DNA from: Ascidia mentula
Taxonomy: Eukaryota > Chordata > Ascidiacea > Phlebobranchia > Ascidiidae
DNA: 64,000 bases
Direction: 5' to 3'
NCBI GenBank assembly: GCA_947561715.1
Contig: OX387197.1
Coordinates: 4,841,001-4,905,000, forward strand
Shown here: one piece after another, positions 1 through 26,920 of the stretch
How positions within the stretch are numbered: the stretch's first letter is position 1
Layout: every line of letters begins with the position of its first letter
The notes under the pieces: generated by a model
Seen by the model: the letters and a program-made list of their open reading frames with translations, nothing else
Databases searched by the model: none
Told to the model about the DNA's origin: nothing
Program-made: the position numbers and the translations under genes

Positions 1-34
1 ATGGTTTTAAACTATGTCCTTTTCGTCAGCACAA

Positions 35-66
35 ATATATATATATATACACATATATATATATAC
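35..66. repeat. AT-rich dinucleotide microsatellite
   Basis: An interrupted TA/CA dinucleotide run lies in the intron downstream of the RBBP4 coding exon. It is simple sequence with no sign of function. Confidence 0.8.
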
Positions 67-119
67 ATGTCCCATTGTGTTGTACACATTGCGTGGAAAT
101 TAAAAAAAAAATAATGTTA

Positions 120-1848
<1,729 letters not shown>

Positions 1849-3368
1849 ATGGCAACTGAAGCAGACAAATACACCAATAGTGTACGTATATCGAAAAATT
1901 TTACTGGCCTTTTGCAAAACGTAAAATACAGTATGATTGGTAAATGCAGTTTTATTTTTCAACACAGGAAACTTTGGAACAGGCTTGGGCTTTCAGAGCT
2001 ATTGACGATGCCGAGCTGCATTATAATGTACGTAAAATTGGTTTTATGATGATGCTTTCCAAAGTATTTTTCTTAATTTGTTTATTAATTCTACATGAAC
2101 AGCATGTTTCATCAGTCCCAATTGTGTGTGTTTTTCATCTGCATTAGTGGATTGTGTAGTAACTATCTTAAATAAGATCAAGATTTTACTTTTTAATCCT
2201 CACCTTCTACATTTTAATGTACAAGATTGTCATTTAAAAGTTTTGCTTTTAGTTGATAACATCAGTGGATCCAGAATTTCTCAAACTATCCGAAAGAGAT
2301 GATGAGGTCTACAATGTTTTTCGACAAAGTTTTCCTGACTTTGATGTGAACATTTTAGATGAGGAAGCATTGAAAAGTGAACAAGCTAAGAAGGTTTAAA
2401 TTAAGCAACCTTTTTAGACGTGCCATGTTATTGTACAAAAATATTATTTTTCTGTAACCGATGGAGTTACTTACATTCAAAGTTTTCTGAGTTGACTTTT
2501 GTCAGCTAGGATCCCTCTGGTTCATTGTGCAGTGACTGCTTTTAAATATTTTGCTGCATTTATTTTTGTGTAACTTCGTTACAAACGGAATTAAATTAGA
2601 ATGGCAATGATCAAAACTCATGTTTTAAACTTTACCTATTTACAGAGTTGGAGGGAATTCTGCAATAAGTTTCAGAACATGACTGATTTTAACTATGGAA
2701 GCATGCTGCGAATTAACCCAATGCATGACTACACTGAAGTCAACACCACCTTTGGTAAATAGTTTTAATATATTAATTTATATCATGCTGTTTTGCTGTT
2801 AAGAGTCACTTGAAAGTTGTGTGTGTGAAATTTCAATTGAAAGCTATGAAATTTGAGATCCTATTAAAGTAGGATTTACAAATTTGATTTTATTACCATA
2901 TGCTTATCATTGCCAACCAGGCTGATTTCAGGAAGTATTTGTGCATTAACCACACAATTCACAAGGTTGAACAACATATGAATTGTTACAGAATTGTTGG
3001 TAAAAAAATAATTTGCCCAGTGACACCTTGCAAAGTTTAGCTTTGACTCAAGGAAAAGTTGCCAACCTCAAAATAAGACAGACTTTAAATTGAAGTCTTT
3101 GATACAAATAAGGTTTTCCATAAAAGATATATTTCACAAAACACATGTACAATTTCACTGCCTTTGAAGTGAACACCCGCCATAAAGGTTACTTTTTTCA
3201 GCCACTCGGATCCAATTCCAGGCCATTGAAATCGCTCGGAATCGTGAGGGAATCACCAAGCGCCTTTACGACAAAGCAATTGCCGAAAGAAGAACGAAGA
3301 ATTCGTCGAAAACCCCCGAATTAGACAATTTAACAGCGGAAACCGCTCAAGTATCTGTTTCATCGTAG
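1849..3368 (+). CDS. PBDC1: PBDC1 (polysaccharide biosynthesis domain-containing 1)
   Basis: Five exons, 1849-1881, 1968-2027, 2253-2393, 2646-2754 and 3202-3368, give 169 aa with all phases matching (0, 0, 0, 1). The protein follows human PBDC1 through the conserved core: AWAFRAIDDAE, LITSVDPEFLKL, SWREFCNKF, DFNYGSMLRI and RIQFQAIEIARNREG. The long charged tail of the mammalian protein is replaced by about 27 residues rich in K, T and E. PBDC1 is a small conserved eukaryotic protein; despite its name it is linked to protein homeostasis rather than to sugar synthesis, and its exact role is unsettled. The first exon is only 11 codons. The start at 1849 was chosen as the only ATG joining in phase to exon 2. 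The donor of exon 3 (AAG|GTTTAA) is weak. The gene shares its upstream region with RBBP4. Confidence 0.92.
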
Positions 3369-4654
3369 CATTATCTTTTATGTTCCAAGTTTCAAATTCT
3401 TTTACACCCTTCTTCGGCTATGTTTTTAGATAGTGCCACCATTTCCCAACAAATACCTTTCAAACTTTTGTGCCGTGTTTTACAAGCACTGGTCACACTC
3501 AGAAACGTTTTTCTTGTATGTACTTGACGAAGCGGACACGTTTCAACTGGAATATCTTCTGTTTTTACCTTCGGTGGCAAGTTGAAAAAAACAAACGCCG
3601 GAATGACTGAAACGCGTGGTCCTTGTCAGGCGTAAATTCGAAGTCAATCCTTAATGAAGTTGTTCGGGTTTTATGAGATAAAATATTTTGATATCCATTT
3701 AACATTTCAACAGCTTTTTATGCTCGGAAACTGTACATTGATCGTTGGAAGTACAATTGGAGCACGTTATACGTATCTAAACATACCTAACGTTTTCCGT
3801 GATAAAAACAAAACACGACGGCAGGTTCGAGGCGCTGGCGCATACTTCGTAGAGGTTAATTCAGTGTCCACAAGGATAGATGAATGTCAATAAATTGAAC
3901 AGTGTAATCGCAGTCCAGGGATGGATCTACAAGAATATGACACTGAAACAAGGGTTCCGGTGGCAGAAAACGGTTTTCTTAACTTGGATTTTTTTTCAAC
4001 ACTATAGCTTGCTGGCCCACAACGTGTTTATGGATAGTGAATGCGGTGTAAATGGAAAATGTATCTAACATTGGCTAGTATCTAGCAACCATACCTTACT
4101 TTCTCGAGGTTTGACATGCAGCGATTGTTGATGTCTGTTGCAATCTCTTGCATCACACTTTTATGGCAATATTTCTTTAATATTTTTTGTGATTATTGAT
4201 CAAAAAGCTTTTACAATTACTTATGATTAGCTTGAATAAGCATTGTGTAACAACAAAATGTAATGCACAACATTTAACTGAATGTAAAGTCACACTCTAG
4301 TATAAGGGTAAACGTACATCCGGATAAAGTTAAAAACATATAATTAAAACACACCGTGTTTGTGCTGCAGTAAAGTAAATAAAACCACAGCTGAAGTTTA
4401 TAACGCCAGCAAGCACTCCCCCACACCTTATGTACATGTCTTGTATATTCCATCGCTTCGCACTTGATAGACAGCTGAGTTGATAATCTCTCGCCCGCCT
4501 ATAAACTTTTCCATTATGACACGATCAATTGGCAATGGGAGTGAATGTCAAGTTCGTGATACCAGGAAAAACATGGCACACTCAGTAAAGATAAGCGTGC
4601 GAAACGGGCTTCGAATATCCGAGGCGGCAGCATCAGAGGTGGCGGTGCACAAGT
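3369..4654. other. Intergenic stretch, no supported gene
   Basis: This covers the 3' flank of PBDC1 and the 5' flank of the gene at 4655. Small open frames occur on both strands (for example 3654-3893 plus and 3392-3580 minus), but none shows family similarity, splice support or coding-like composition. No repeat with clear ends was seen. Confidence 0.6.
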
Positions 4655-6201
4655 ATGTCTGCTGAAAGCAGAGACAGTGTTTCGGAAAAAGAACCACTCT
4701 GTGACACCACACGAGGGGAAAAGCTGCATCAAGAGTGGCCGGTGTTCAAGCAAGGTGTCAACTTCAAGTTTCCAAATATTAAAAAGAGGTGCGAGTTTAA
4801 AACGCCACGCCGAACCGTGTCAGAACGGACTATAGGCTGGTAAGCGCCAGAAAGTAGTCTAACCTTCCAAACAAAAATACTTGGATGGACATAAGTATAC
4901 AATATGGTCTCCAGAAATGTTATTTGTAGGTCGTATAGTGTGGCAACAAGCCTGTTTAATGTCAGCTAATTGCCTTATTAATACACCTAACACTTACAGT
5001 AAATTAATGAATTATTTTATCACACAATTTGGCTGTTACATCTAGCAAAGACATAGCCTACGAAACCATCGCGTAATGTTGAGTTTATATACGTCAAACT
5101 AATATAGCTATTTGTATTGAACAAAGTCCATCCTATGTTGTTTTGAGCAGTAAAGCTGTTGGATCACATCCACAACATCGCAAAGCTGAGTCGAATCGGG
5201 GAAGAGCTTTGTCGGAATCAACCGCACAGCTAAAGGAATACCAGCCATTGGTTAATAAGTACGTGTCTAACAACGCGCATCTTCGAACAATTAGTTCTAA
5301 GTCAGCAATTTAACTCATAACAATTTCGTGCATGGAGCGCACAGGTTTGGCCCTTGGCCCACCATATTCAACACCCAGGGCCATTAAGAGAAAGATATGT
5401 GGCTGGGATCTTTTTTTTTATGGAAATCATGTGTAATTGTAGGCGGAACTTCGGCGTTTAGAATAGGAATCCCTTCGTTTCAAAGTAAACACTTGTTCTT
5501 TTGCTGGTCCTCTTTTGCTTACCATGGGCCCCAGACTAGTTTGGTCATTAGTTCGCTACACCCCTTTCCGTGGGGCTTGCCACAACTTACTTTGGGATTG
5601 AGTGCCCTTTTAGAATCACATACGCGCCGTATTTCATTCATTTGCTGTTCTTGCTTTACGGTGGTCATGATTCTTAAAATGTTTCCAGTTATTGCACATC
5701 TTTCTGATAATAATAAGGAATTTATTGAACCTCCACTGTTTCGATAGTCGAAAGCAAATTTACTTTGTGTATTGAACTTTTTCTTTAACCCAACAAAACA
5801 CAGAAGACTGATCTACCGCATACAAACATACAGTTGATGGAAATTGATGACTTCTATATTTCCCTGATTCCCTTATCCGGGTTACTAATCTCCGTAGAAA
5901 CATGCAACTAAAAAAGGTTTTAAATCAGATAGAAAAAATGCTGAATCATGTTTCCCTTCCCAGAGACAACAGGGGTGGCGAGTTAGGGGAACCTTCCACA
6001 AGCAGCCCCAAAAGCACTCTACCACCAATGGTACTTCCCTCTCTAATGCAATCTAAACCGTTCGACTTCCACAAGATCAACGCAGCCAAAGAGCGCCAGC
6101 CCACTCTCGACCCGTTCCACTTCAGCAATCCCAAGGCGATACGCAGGCGGACTGATATTGAGAGAAGAAACATATCCAGACATTCGTCGTTTGAACATTA
6201 A
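4655..6201 (+). CDS. Unrecognised basic, Ser/Lys-rich protein (three exons)
   Basis: The model joins exons 4655-4839, 5151-5258 and 5964-6201 into about 176 aa. Support comes from good GT donors (GTAAGC, GTACGT), AG acceptors, and phases that match at both junctions (TG|T, AA|A) while keeping the frame open. I recognise no domain. The protein is hydrophilic with no membrane segment or signal peptide. It contains basic/Ser motifs such as KTPRRTVS near the middle and RRRTDIERRNISRHSSFEH at the C-terminus, which look like possible kinase or 14-3-3 sites (inference). The start at 4655 is the first ATG in frame; the frame is open only back to 4595, so a further 5' exon is possible. It lies 238 bp upstream of, and on the same strand as, the next gene. 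Confidence 0.5.
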
Positions 6202-6419
6202 CATTAGATGGTGTCGTTGGCATACAGTGTATTGTAGAATGTTGGTGTATAATATTTTGATTTTTTGAACACAATTGGGAAAGGCTATGGAATAATTTAT
6301 TTTGATTTGTGACAAATAACTTTCTGGTGAAGTAAACCTAAAACACGTTTTGAATAATTATGTTAAAAGAACACTTTATAATTTTTATACATCCTTGGTG
6401 ACGGGTTCACATAATTTTA

Positions 6420-6421
6420 GT
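6420..6421 (+). promoter_or_regulatory. Possible trans-splice acceptor before the membrane protein
   Basis: A pyrimidine-rich ATAATTTTAG ends at 6420, 19 bases before the ATG at 6440. Ascidians such as Ciona add a spliced leader to many mRNAs and have operons with very short intercistronic gaps. This AG could be such an acceptor, or an ordinary acceptor for an exon that begins at 6421 in the same frame. Confidence 0.3.
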
Positions 6422-6439
6422 TTCAAAGGTGGATTTTTA

Positions 6440-6850
6440 ATGATCATTCCATTAGTGGGGTCGCTTGCTTTTACTGTCTCCCAAGTAGTCCTTCTTGGGC
6501 TGTCTTTAATTCCCTTTGCATTTCTAACACGGAGGAGCCACGATGTAAAAAGTGTTGAAATTCGACTTGGAGTACTGACCACCATATGTGTGGTCACCGA
6601 TCTTTTAGTTCTGATGTTGGTGGCTTTTATTCGAGCTAACTTTCTCGACTGGGCGTCGATTTCATTTATCGCGACGCTGAATTGTTACAACTCGCTGATA
6701 AACACCATATGCGTGTTGCTTTCTGCACGAGACCGACGAGAACGATTTCTGTTGCCAAAGAAAGCAAAGGTTCGACCCGCTGACCGTTCAAAACCAAATG
6801 AGGAAGTTCCACAACTTGTAGAAGACAAAAACGAAACTAGCACAGTGTGA
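6440..6850 (+). CDS. Small multi-pass membrane protein, possibly the last exon of a 7TM receptor
   Basis: The frame from ATG 6440 encodes 136 aa with three strongly hydrophobic spans: residues about 1-29, 46-66 and 72-90. A charged cytoplasmic-like tail ends in KNETSTV. The third span (NCYNSLINTICVLL followed by SARDRRERFLL) resembles the TM7/helix 8 end of a rhodopsin-type receptor, and the first two could then be TM5 and TM6. The NPxxY signature is not intact and I found no upstream exon with TM1-TM4, so the receptor reading is tentative. The frame is also open upstream, consistent with an exon starting at the acceptor 6420/6421. Base composition is richer in G+C than the flanks, as expected for coding DNA. 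An AATAAA lies downstream at about 7242. Confidence 0.45.
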   Translation: MIIPLVGSLAFTVSQVVLLGLSLIPFAFLTRRSHDVKSVEIRLGVLTTICVVTDLLVLMLVAFIRANFLDWASISFIATLNCYNSLINTICVLLSARDRRERFLLPKKAKVRPADRSKPNEEVPQLVEDKNETSTV

Positions 6851-8765
6851 TTGCTTGTGTTTATCGCAACCTGATGTGTTTTTTGGGGAAATTTTAGAAA
6901 CTGTTGACTTTTTTTAGCGAAGCAGTGCATTAGAATTATATTTTAAAAGATAATAGAATTATTACACGTAAAGAATCTTAAAAAAACTGTTTTCTTCTGC
7001 TTTATGTGGCAGTTTGAGCAATATCCATTTTTTATTTCCAAAAAACATTGGGCAAAAAATGTCAAATTTTGGCACCGAACCAGTTTGTCTGTTTGAATAA
7101 TTTTGATGGTGGTATTTTAATGTTGGGAAGTTACAATTAAATTGTACACTCGATCTAGTTCCATTAATTCAACTTGTGTGTGTGCGTTGGATGGTTGTTG
7201 TAGTGAAGGTTATTCGCCCCGTATGCATGGTTTGTACGGAGAATAAAACTTGTATAGAATATCCAAGCGTGTGAGTTTTAGATTACAAAAGTTAACCGAT
7301 AGGGCACTTACCATTGCTAATGATGTTATATACTAACATTTCGCGAACTGCTCTCGTCGAAATGGTATTGTTTTAACGAGATGGGGTTCATATTATTGCA
7401 GTTCAGCAATTTAGCATTTTCAGTGATACAATTACAAGACGAAGAAGTGCTGGTGTCAATAATATTTTCCTATTTTTGCCCCAAAAAGTATTGCGATACT
7501 TTCTCTTTTTATTATTTGTCGTAAGTAAATATTTAAATTTGCACAACATTAACAAAAACAACAATAAATCGTTATAACCAATTGCATGGAGCAAACGCCG
7601 AACAAAATCACAGTTTCGGTTCTTTATATTTGTCCATAGTTAGACATTCATGATGAAAAGTTATTGGTGTGTCGTTCAATAAATTTACTACAAGTTTGGC
7701 CCTGGGAAAAACATCTAAATGACATTTGGTCTGATGTATTTTTGACGTTGACCTGATTGTGCAGGAGTCAAATGCGATATGTCAAGTCAACAAGGATACA
7801 GCAAAGCAAACCGCAAAAGCACAGGAACAGTACATGGTTTAATGCTGTTTTATCAAAGAAGGGCGTATTTAATGCTTCTTATTAGAACCACGAAAATAAT
7901 AACTGTAAAAAATACGCGCAAGCTCTCAATGCAAACACTATCAGTGCTCGCAAACAATTATTTGCATCAATCGTTGTGTAAAACAAAATGCACCGAGAAA
8001 TCCTTTTGATATTTATTATCAGAATTATTTTCTGTTTGGATTGTTGTCTGTGTCTAGCCTTCGACCTTCCTTCGTGTTGTTAGTTCAGTTCAGCTTAGCT
8101 TAACAGACTTTTTATATTTCTGTGCTATTTTATGTAACTTGTAAAAAAATTTGGGAAACTTGTCAACAATTGGTGAAGTTATATGCGAAGTTATACCGCC
8201 TACGGTTCAAAGCTGTTCGGTTCTCGTCAGTTCACTGCACATGTTTACAGCGTATTTACACTGCTATAACGACGAGTAAAATAAAATTAACAATTAATAA
8301 TATAGCCCTATAGTTATTTAAGTAAGTTAGGCTTATAGCCTACGAGTTTTGTCGACGGAAGAAAAGGTTTTTTTGAAATACGTCTCATGGGTGATCATCA
8401 GGATTTGTTCAACAATCTTGCAAACTTATTTCTAAACGCGTTCAGGTCCTTTGTGTATTGGCGTAAAGCTCAAAGAGTGCATGGTTATGGTTTAGTTAAA
8501 CTTCAAAAAAATAAAAAGTTAAGAACATACAAAATATCGTTGCCCAATGTTAACTTTGTGCATGACCTAACATTGTTGAGTAATTTTTCAGTTTTTTCAG
8601 CTATGACTGCTGGTGGTTAGCTTTCCTGCCCTGGTCAATTGTAGTTATTTTAAACAAGACCATATTGAATATTTACGTGAATTCATGTTTGTCTCACTAG
8701 GTTTTATACTTCATCACATGCCTGTTGATCATTAGTTGTCATAAGCAAACTGCAAGTAGCCAGTG
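6851..8765. other. Intergenic stretch before tankyrase
   Basis: It holds the probable 3' untranslated region of the membrane protein (AATAAA near 7242) and the tankyrase upstream region. Short open frames (7779-8009, 8122-8313, 8387-8620, all plus) show no recognisable similarity and are AT-rich. I see no RNA gene and no mobile element with definable ends. Confidence 0.6.
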
Positions 8766-21942
<13,177 letters not shown>

Positions 21943-23770
21943 ACTCCATCACTTTCGCACGTTAATCTCGGATACTCATCTCAGAAATCCTGTTCGTTGC
22001 CTAGCACTGACTCACGTGATTGACCAAACATGGTGACCAGCTTTGCAGAACAGTCAGTCGATGCAAAAAAAACATTTTATAATGATACAATTACATCTAT
22101 CATATGTTACCAAAAACAGACTGTATATAATGTTCAAACTAATGTGGGCAGTTTGTTCATTCCAATAGACAAATTCTAAGGTGGTGCGTTTTATTTTTAA
22201 ACTTGAATTCGAAAGTTGACTGGGCATTGTCCGCCTTTTTTCTGATGCACATTGTTCTGTATCCTGTGTTAATGCGCGCGCCGTCTTCTGTTCATTGCTA
22301 CGATCAACTTGAACCGAAAACTTCGAATATGATTTCTATGAGTAATGTTTTTTTTTTATTCAATTAATATTGTTGCGTGTGCTTAAACCGTACATAGTTT
22401 ATCACATTTGAACTGAAATGAGACCTTTTTTAAATAATTTCTGCACAAATTACATCAGAAACGTTCCACCAGAGTTGTTTGTTTTCAATACTCGCACTGT
22501 AACGGAAAAAAACTACGCAATTTTCATGAGAGAGATTCGGCCAAACTGGATTCACATTTTGCAGTGTGCTAAATTTAAAAATTTAAAAAAAATGCACTTC
22601 ATGTCAAAGCAAAATGTGACAAAGCTAAATTTTATCGCTAAGTCTACGCGTAGTTGATTGAAATGTGTTTAAACCGCAAGTTCGTTTTAATACTCCCAGT
22701 TGAAACTGTTTTCGGGACCAAACACAAAAATTACAGAAGCGAACATGTTTTGGCTGATGAATTTACCTTTGCGCTCAACTTTAGTTTAAAGTTTAAGATG
22801 GTTTTACAAATTCCAAGACGCTCTGTACTCACTGTTCTGCCTGTTGTGTATTTTTCCAGTGTTACTGTCCTTTCTGTGTTCTTGTGTGAACTTTTCTTTC
22901 ACAATAGCACATAGTTCTCAACGTAGGCATGCTTGTTGACGCTTATGTGGTTGTAATTGTTTGTGTGTGCGTGGTGGCGGAAATTGCTTTCGAATACATA
23001 AATGTTCTTAAAAATATTCGTCACAATTGGAATGTCGTTTGGAAACTTTGGTCAAGACGGTTATTGGAAGCACTTCTGTTCGAATTTTTTTTTTTAAAAC
23101 TTTGTGCCAAAATATCAGAACATGAAACAGAAGTAACCCAATCTGCCACACTGAATGCCAGATTCCTTAACTAGACATAATGAATGTATGACACTCCACC
23201 AAACGGACGCAAAACACAAGAATTGTTGTGGTTTTTTTCACAAATAGAAATGTTATTTTAGTCAAAAAAAGTAGCTTTCAAATAGAGCAAATAAAACCAG
23301 GCTGAAAGAACTTATTAAAACTGTCATTTTCTGTTTTCTCACATGCAAACACAAACACCTTTTTTCATTATAAAGCATGTATTGCACACAAATTCTAATC
23401 TGCTTGAAGCCATGTGCAATAAGTTGACTATTATGTGGTGGTACTAGTTGGACACAAGAGTAAGACACTATGTAAACTGGCTGCAACAGCACACGTTTGA
23501 AAAAATGGTAACTAGTCGCTCAAACTTCATGATTAACAAAATGTTGTGGAACAAATTTTCACCTGTTCTAACATATTGTGATTTCTATTCATTGACAACT
23601 GACCCCCATGAGGAAAAAATATACAATAATGCGTAACAATAAAAAAAGGTAATGTTGTATGAAAAATGGAACAGTATGTATAATATCCGAAACGATTTAA
23701 TATTAAACAAAAGAAATTGTGTGAGCCAAGCAAACGTTCTCATTTTTGCATATACATAATTTAAGTTTTT
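21943..23770. other. Tankyrase 3' flank and intergenic stretch
   Basis: This should hold the tankyrase 3' untranslated region; the exact poly(A) site was not fixed. AT-rich open frames at 22418-23174 (plus) lack any recognisable similarity. The right end is the 3' flank of the convergent zinc-finger gene. Confidence 0.55.
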
Positions 23771-24421
23771 TCAAACATAGGTTTCCTTGTCATGAATCTG
23801 GGCATGTCTTTTGCAACCCTCCAACCTTGCAAATGCTTTTCCACAAAAGTTACATTTGTGAGGTTTCCGTTTGAAGTGGACATCATGTTGGTGCCTTTTC
23901 ACTTGATCCACAGACTTAAACTTCTTCTCACAAATTTCACATGGAAATGGCTTGCTATCACTGTGAACTTGAACATGCTTGCGTTGTTGGGAAAGTGAAA
24001 CAAAAGTTTTCTCACAAATGTCACATTTGTATGGCTTCTCGTTTCTGTGAATTCTCGTGTGCAAATCAAGGCCTTCTTTAGTTGCAAATCCCTTTTCACA
24101 CTCACTGCATTTGAAGGGTTTCAGTCCAGTGTGAAGAAACATATGATTTCTCATAGCAAATTTTCTTGCAAAACACTTTTCACAAGTACTGCACCGATAT
24201 GGTTTTATTCCACTGTGGACTTTATTGTGATTTTTTAGAGAGCTGGATGTAATGAATGACTTTTCACAAATATTGCAGTGATAAGGTCTCTCCCCAGTAT
24301 GGATTCGAACATGGGTCTTGAACGAGCCTTTTATCTTAAACTCTTTGCCACAGAACTTGCACTTGTGCAGTCTATCATCAAGCAATTCTCTTAATTGATC
24401 TCTACGAATCCTTGTCTCCAT
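23771..24421 (-). CDS. C2H2 zinc-finger protein, seven fingers
   Basis: A single open frame of 216 aa is made almost entirely of seven C2H2 zinc fingers of the CxxC-x12-HxxxH type. Finger 6 has H-x4-H. Several linkers fit the TGEKP class (HTGERPYHC, HSGIKPYRC, HTGLKPFKC), which is typical of sequence-specific DNA-binding proteins of the large KRAB-free/ZNF class. There is no recognisable N-terminal effector domain: only about 16 residues precede finger 1. A stop codon lies in frame 9 bases upstream of the ATG, so either this is the true start or an exon boundary falls within those bases. The family is too large and fast-evolving to name an orthologue. It probably acts as a nuclear transcription regulator. 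Confidence 0.8.
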   Translation of the reverse strand: METRIRRDQLRELLDDRLHKCKFCGKEFKIKGSFKTHVRIHTGERPYHCNICEKSFITSSSLKNHNKVHSGIKPYRCSTCEKCFARKFAMRNHMFLHTGLKPFKCSECEKGFATKEGLDLHTRIHRNEKPYKCDICEKTFVSLSQQRKHVQVHSDSKPFPCEICEKKFKSVDQVKRHQHDVHFKRKPHKCNFCGKAFARLEGCKRHAQIHDKETYV

Positions 24422-26427
24422 GTTTCTTTAGTATTTACTTGGCAAGTTATTTTGGTACAAGTTTTCTTTGATTTCAAACGATTTGGAACTTTGCAAACTT
24501 TAAAGTTGTGTTATGTTCTCATGCCTCAATGGCCTATCTTGTATCATTAAAAATTACTTTCCAAAATAAAATAATTCCTGTATATGCATTTGTACGTATT
24601 AGCTGCTGCAGTGAGTTAATATGTCAAAACAATATCATGTCAAAAAACATGAAACCAACATGCAAATAAATATGGCATTGCACAACAAAAACTCTTTTAT
24701 TTACCTAAACTGTAAACGTTGATCTCTTTGCAGAAAAAATACGAAATGTCAGGGAAAACCTCATCCCTATTGGACCTAGACTAACTTTGCAAACAAGGAA
24801 ACCAAAACCAGGAACTGTATCAAGTGAAAGCCCTGGTGCAGTATTTTAGAAAAAAGCATTTCCTGCGCACGTCAAAGTAGCTGCCTGACGTGAATTCAAA
24901 ATTAGGCTTATAAATTTTCGCTTTTAGCTAAAATGGAAATACCACAGCGCAAAGTCAAAACTTTAGTCACTGATTAACGCTCCCTTATATATTATTATAT
25001 AACTTATATTTGATTTCGTGCCGCGCTGTTGACATTTGACAAAAACAATTTCTGCAGGGCAAATTCAGGCAGAGTATTTCGTTTTCTCCGCAGAAGAACG
25101 TGCACCGGCATCAACAACTGCTCCAGAGTGGATTACGAAAAAAAACGATTTGATGTGTAGTTCAAAAGGAGACCTAAACGTTGTGATCAAAGTGAGCCTA
25201 AATACGTGCGTGGTACGTCACTTTAGGTGCTTTATGTTCTACCAACAACAAACAATCTGTCCTGCGTGCATGCAACAAAACAGAAATTGTCCAGCCTATA
25301 GACACCATCCCAGTTTTATTGCAAAAATTACAGTTGGCACGGAGCAAGCGGCGAATGCAATAAAAGCACCGCCGCGTAAAAAGAATGACGTCACTTTACG
25401 AAGGGTAAACCCCAGCAGCGCCAAGAGGTCAGTACACGATAAAGGCGCAAGTATTGAAATATAATATAGAAACCGCTGTATGTATCAGACAAGCGCATGT
25501 GTCCGGTGCGAATACACACAATGTACAGAGATAAAACACAATAAGAAATGCATGAGCAGTGCTAAAGTAAGGATAAAAAAAATTTGTGGAGCGGAAAAGT
25601 TCCAACCAGCCAGCAGTGGAACTATATTTTGGGAAAAGCGAGCAGCGAGTGCCTTCTTCAGATTGTCGTCAAGACTTTACTTGATTCTGTACTGGGCTGT
25701 GGAAAATCGTACGTTTAGTTGAACAAACAAACATTTGAATTTTTTCTATTTCATTATATTTGCCTGGTCGTGCTTAATTAAATAGGCTAATAATGCATGA
25801 TATTCAAAACAAGTGTTCAAATATTTTCTAATAAGGAATGTTGCACGCAATGCCAATTGCTCGTGTATTTCAAACATAGGGGTTCTCAAACTCTTTTTCT
25901 TTTGCGACGTCACATAAAAAAATACAATTTCTATGCGATTTTTGAAGGTATTTAATTGAAGGTCATATCTGTCATAAAGTATACTAAAATATTGGACATA
26001 AGTATTGCACAAGTATCAAATGGCGATCTTCGTCATTTGGGTCCATTGTGCGTAAGTTATTACAATGTGATACATGTACAGGATTCCATGCAGTTGGGTT
26101 GGTGTGGTGCAGAAAATTGTGATGGTTTTCATACAATTTTCAACATGCACGTTTGAATTAGTGGTGGTAGTTATAATATGATGATGGTTGTTGGAAAATG
26201 CCAAAGCGTCTTGTAATACTGTCCCGGTTACGATCAGCTTATATAAGCACTGTATGCATTAAATAATCACATAGGCTAAGTTGCAGTCTTATTTTGATGA
26301 AATGCTTTAAACGCGACTTCGTTGTTAACATGATACAAGCCTCCTCATTTTATACAACAATGGCTTTAGCAGCAGCGCACAGCCAAACAGTTTAACCCAT
26401 ATGCCTAAAGCCAGTAAGCACAGTTAC
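24422..26427. other. Intergenic stretch between zinc-finger gene and KANK
   Basis: Contents I can see: a possible plus-strand terminal exon at 24734-24849 (good acceptor TCTCTTTGCAG, 38 codons, then TAG), unsupported by any neighbour; two plus-strand open frames at 25036-25464 and 25480-25722 without recognisable similarity; a hAT-like end (GGGGTTCTCAAACTC) at about 25880 without a matching partner; and the 3' flank of KANK at the right. Confidence 0.45.
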
Positions 26428-26474
26428 CTTGGAATCATACTTGCACATTTGAGCCTCGGTCGTGGGAGTTTCTG
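26428..26474 (-). CDS. KANK: Possible further 3' exon of KANK
   Basis: After the last certain KANK exon (26921-27013, phase 0) a candidate exon follows with acceptor CCTTCACAG and donor AAG|GTAACT. It reads QKLPRPRLKCASMIP and leaves two bases over. The basic Pro/Arg-rich text resembles the short tail after the last ankyrin repeat of vertebrate KANK1. The exon carrying the stop codon was not identified. An alternative 3' end is a short exon starting near 26853 that stays open for 22 codons before a stop. Confidence 0.3.
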
Positions 26475-26920
26475 CTGTGAAGGAAATATTAAAAACATGA
26501 AAAGGAGCCCGAAGGTTAAACACATGCAGGAGACAAGCAGGCGTTTGGATTTGTATTAAGTGTTGTTTGGTGGTTAGTCGACCCATGCAGGTTTTAGTAA
26601 CATGTTACATGGTCAAGCAACAAACATGTTTGACAGAAAAGGCATTCAACTTGACTGAGTTCATCTTTAACAAAATTGCACTTCTATTATTGCCAACGTC
26701 ATGATTTTATCATCACTAAATACCTGTTAAGTTGCTTGGTTGGCTGCATTTAAGGCATAAATATGTAACAATAAAGCTAAAACAGAGTTACCGATAATCC
26801 GAAGTACAACCATTTATCAAGGAAATGTGTTTTTAAAAGTGCCACCTGAATTAAGAATATCTCCAAGAACTTCCCATGCAGTAGTAAGGTTTATATTTGT
26901 CTTTTTTCCTTGCAACTTAC

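Noticed and set aside
5397-5747. Plus-strand 116-codon hydrophobic open frame between exons of the gene at 4655
   Set aside because: It lies inside a well-supported intron, has a stop immediately upstream, no fitting splice signals and no receptor motifs (no DRY-like sequence).
22418-23174. Three consecutive plus-strand open frames after tankyrase
   Set aside because: AT-rich, low-complexity text without similarity; better explained as 3' flank.
25036-25464. Plus-strand 142-codon open frame with CPACMQQNRNCPAY
   Set aside because: The frame starts at a non-ATG codon, has no recognisable domain or partner exon; the Cys pattern is too short to call a zinc site.
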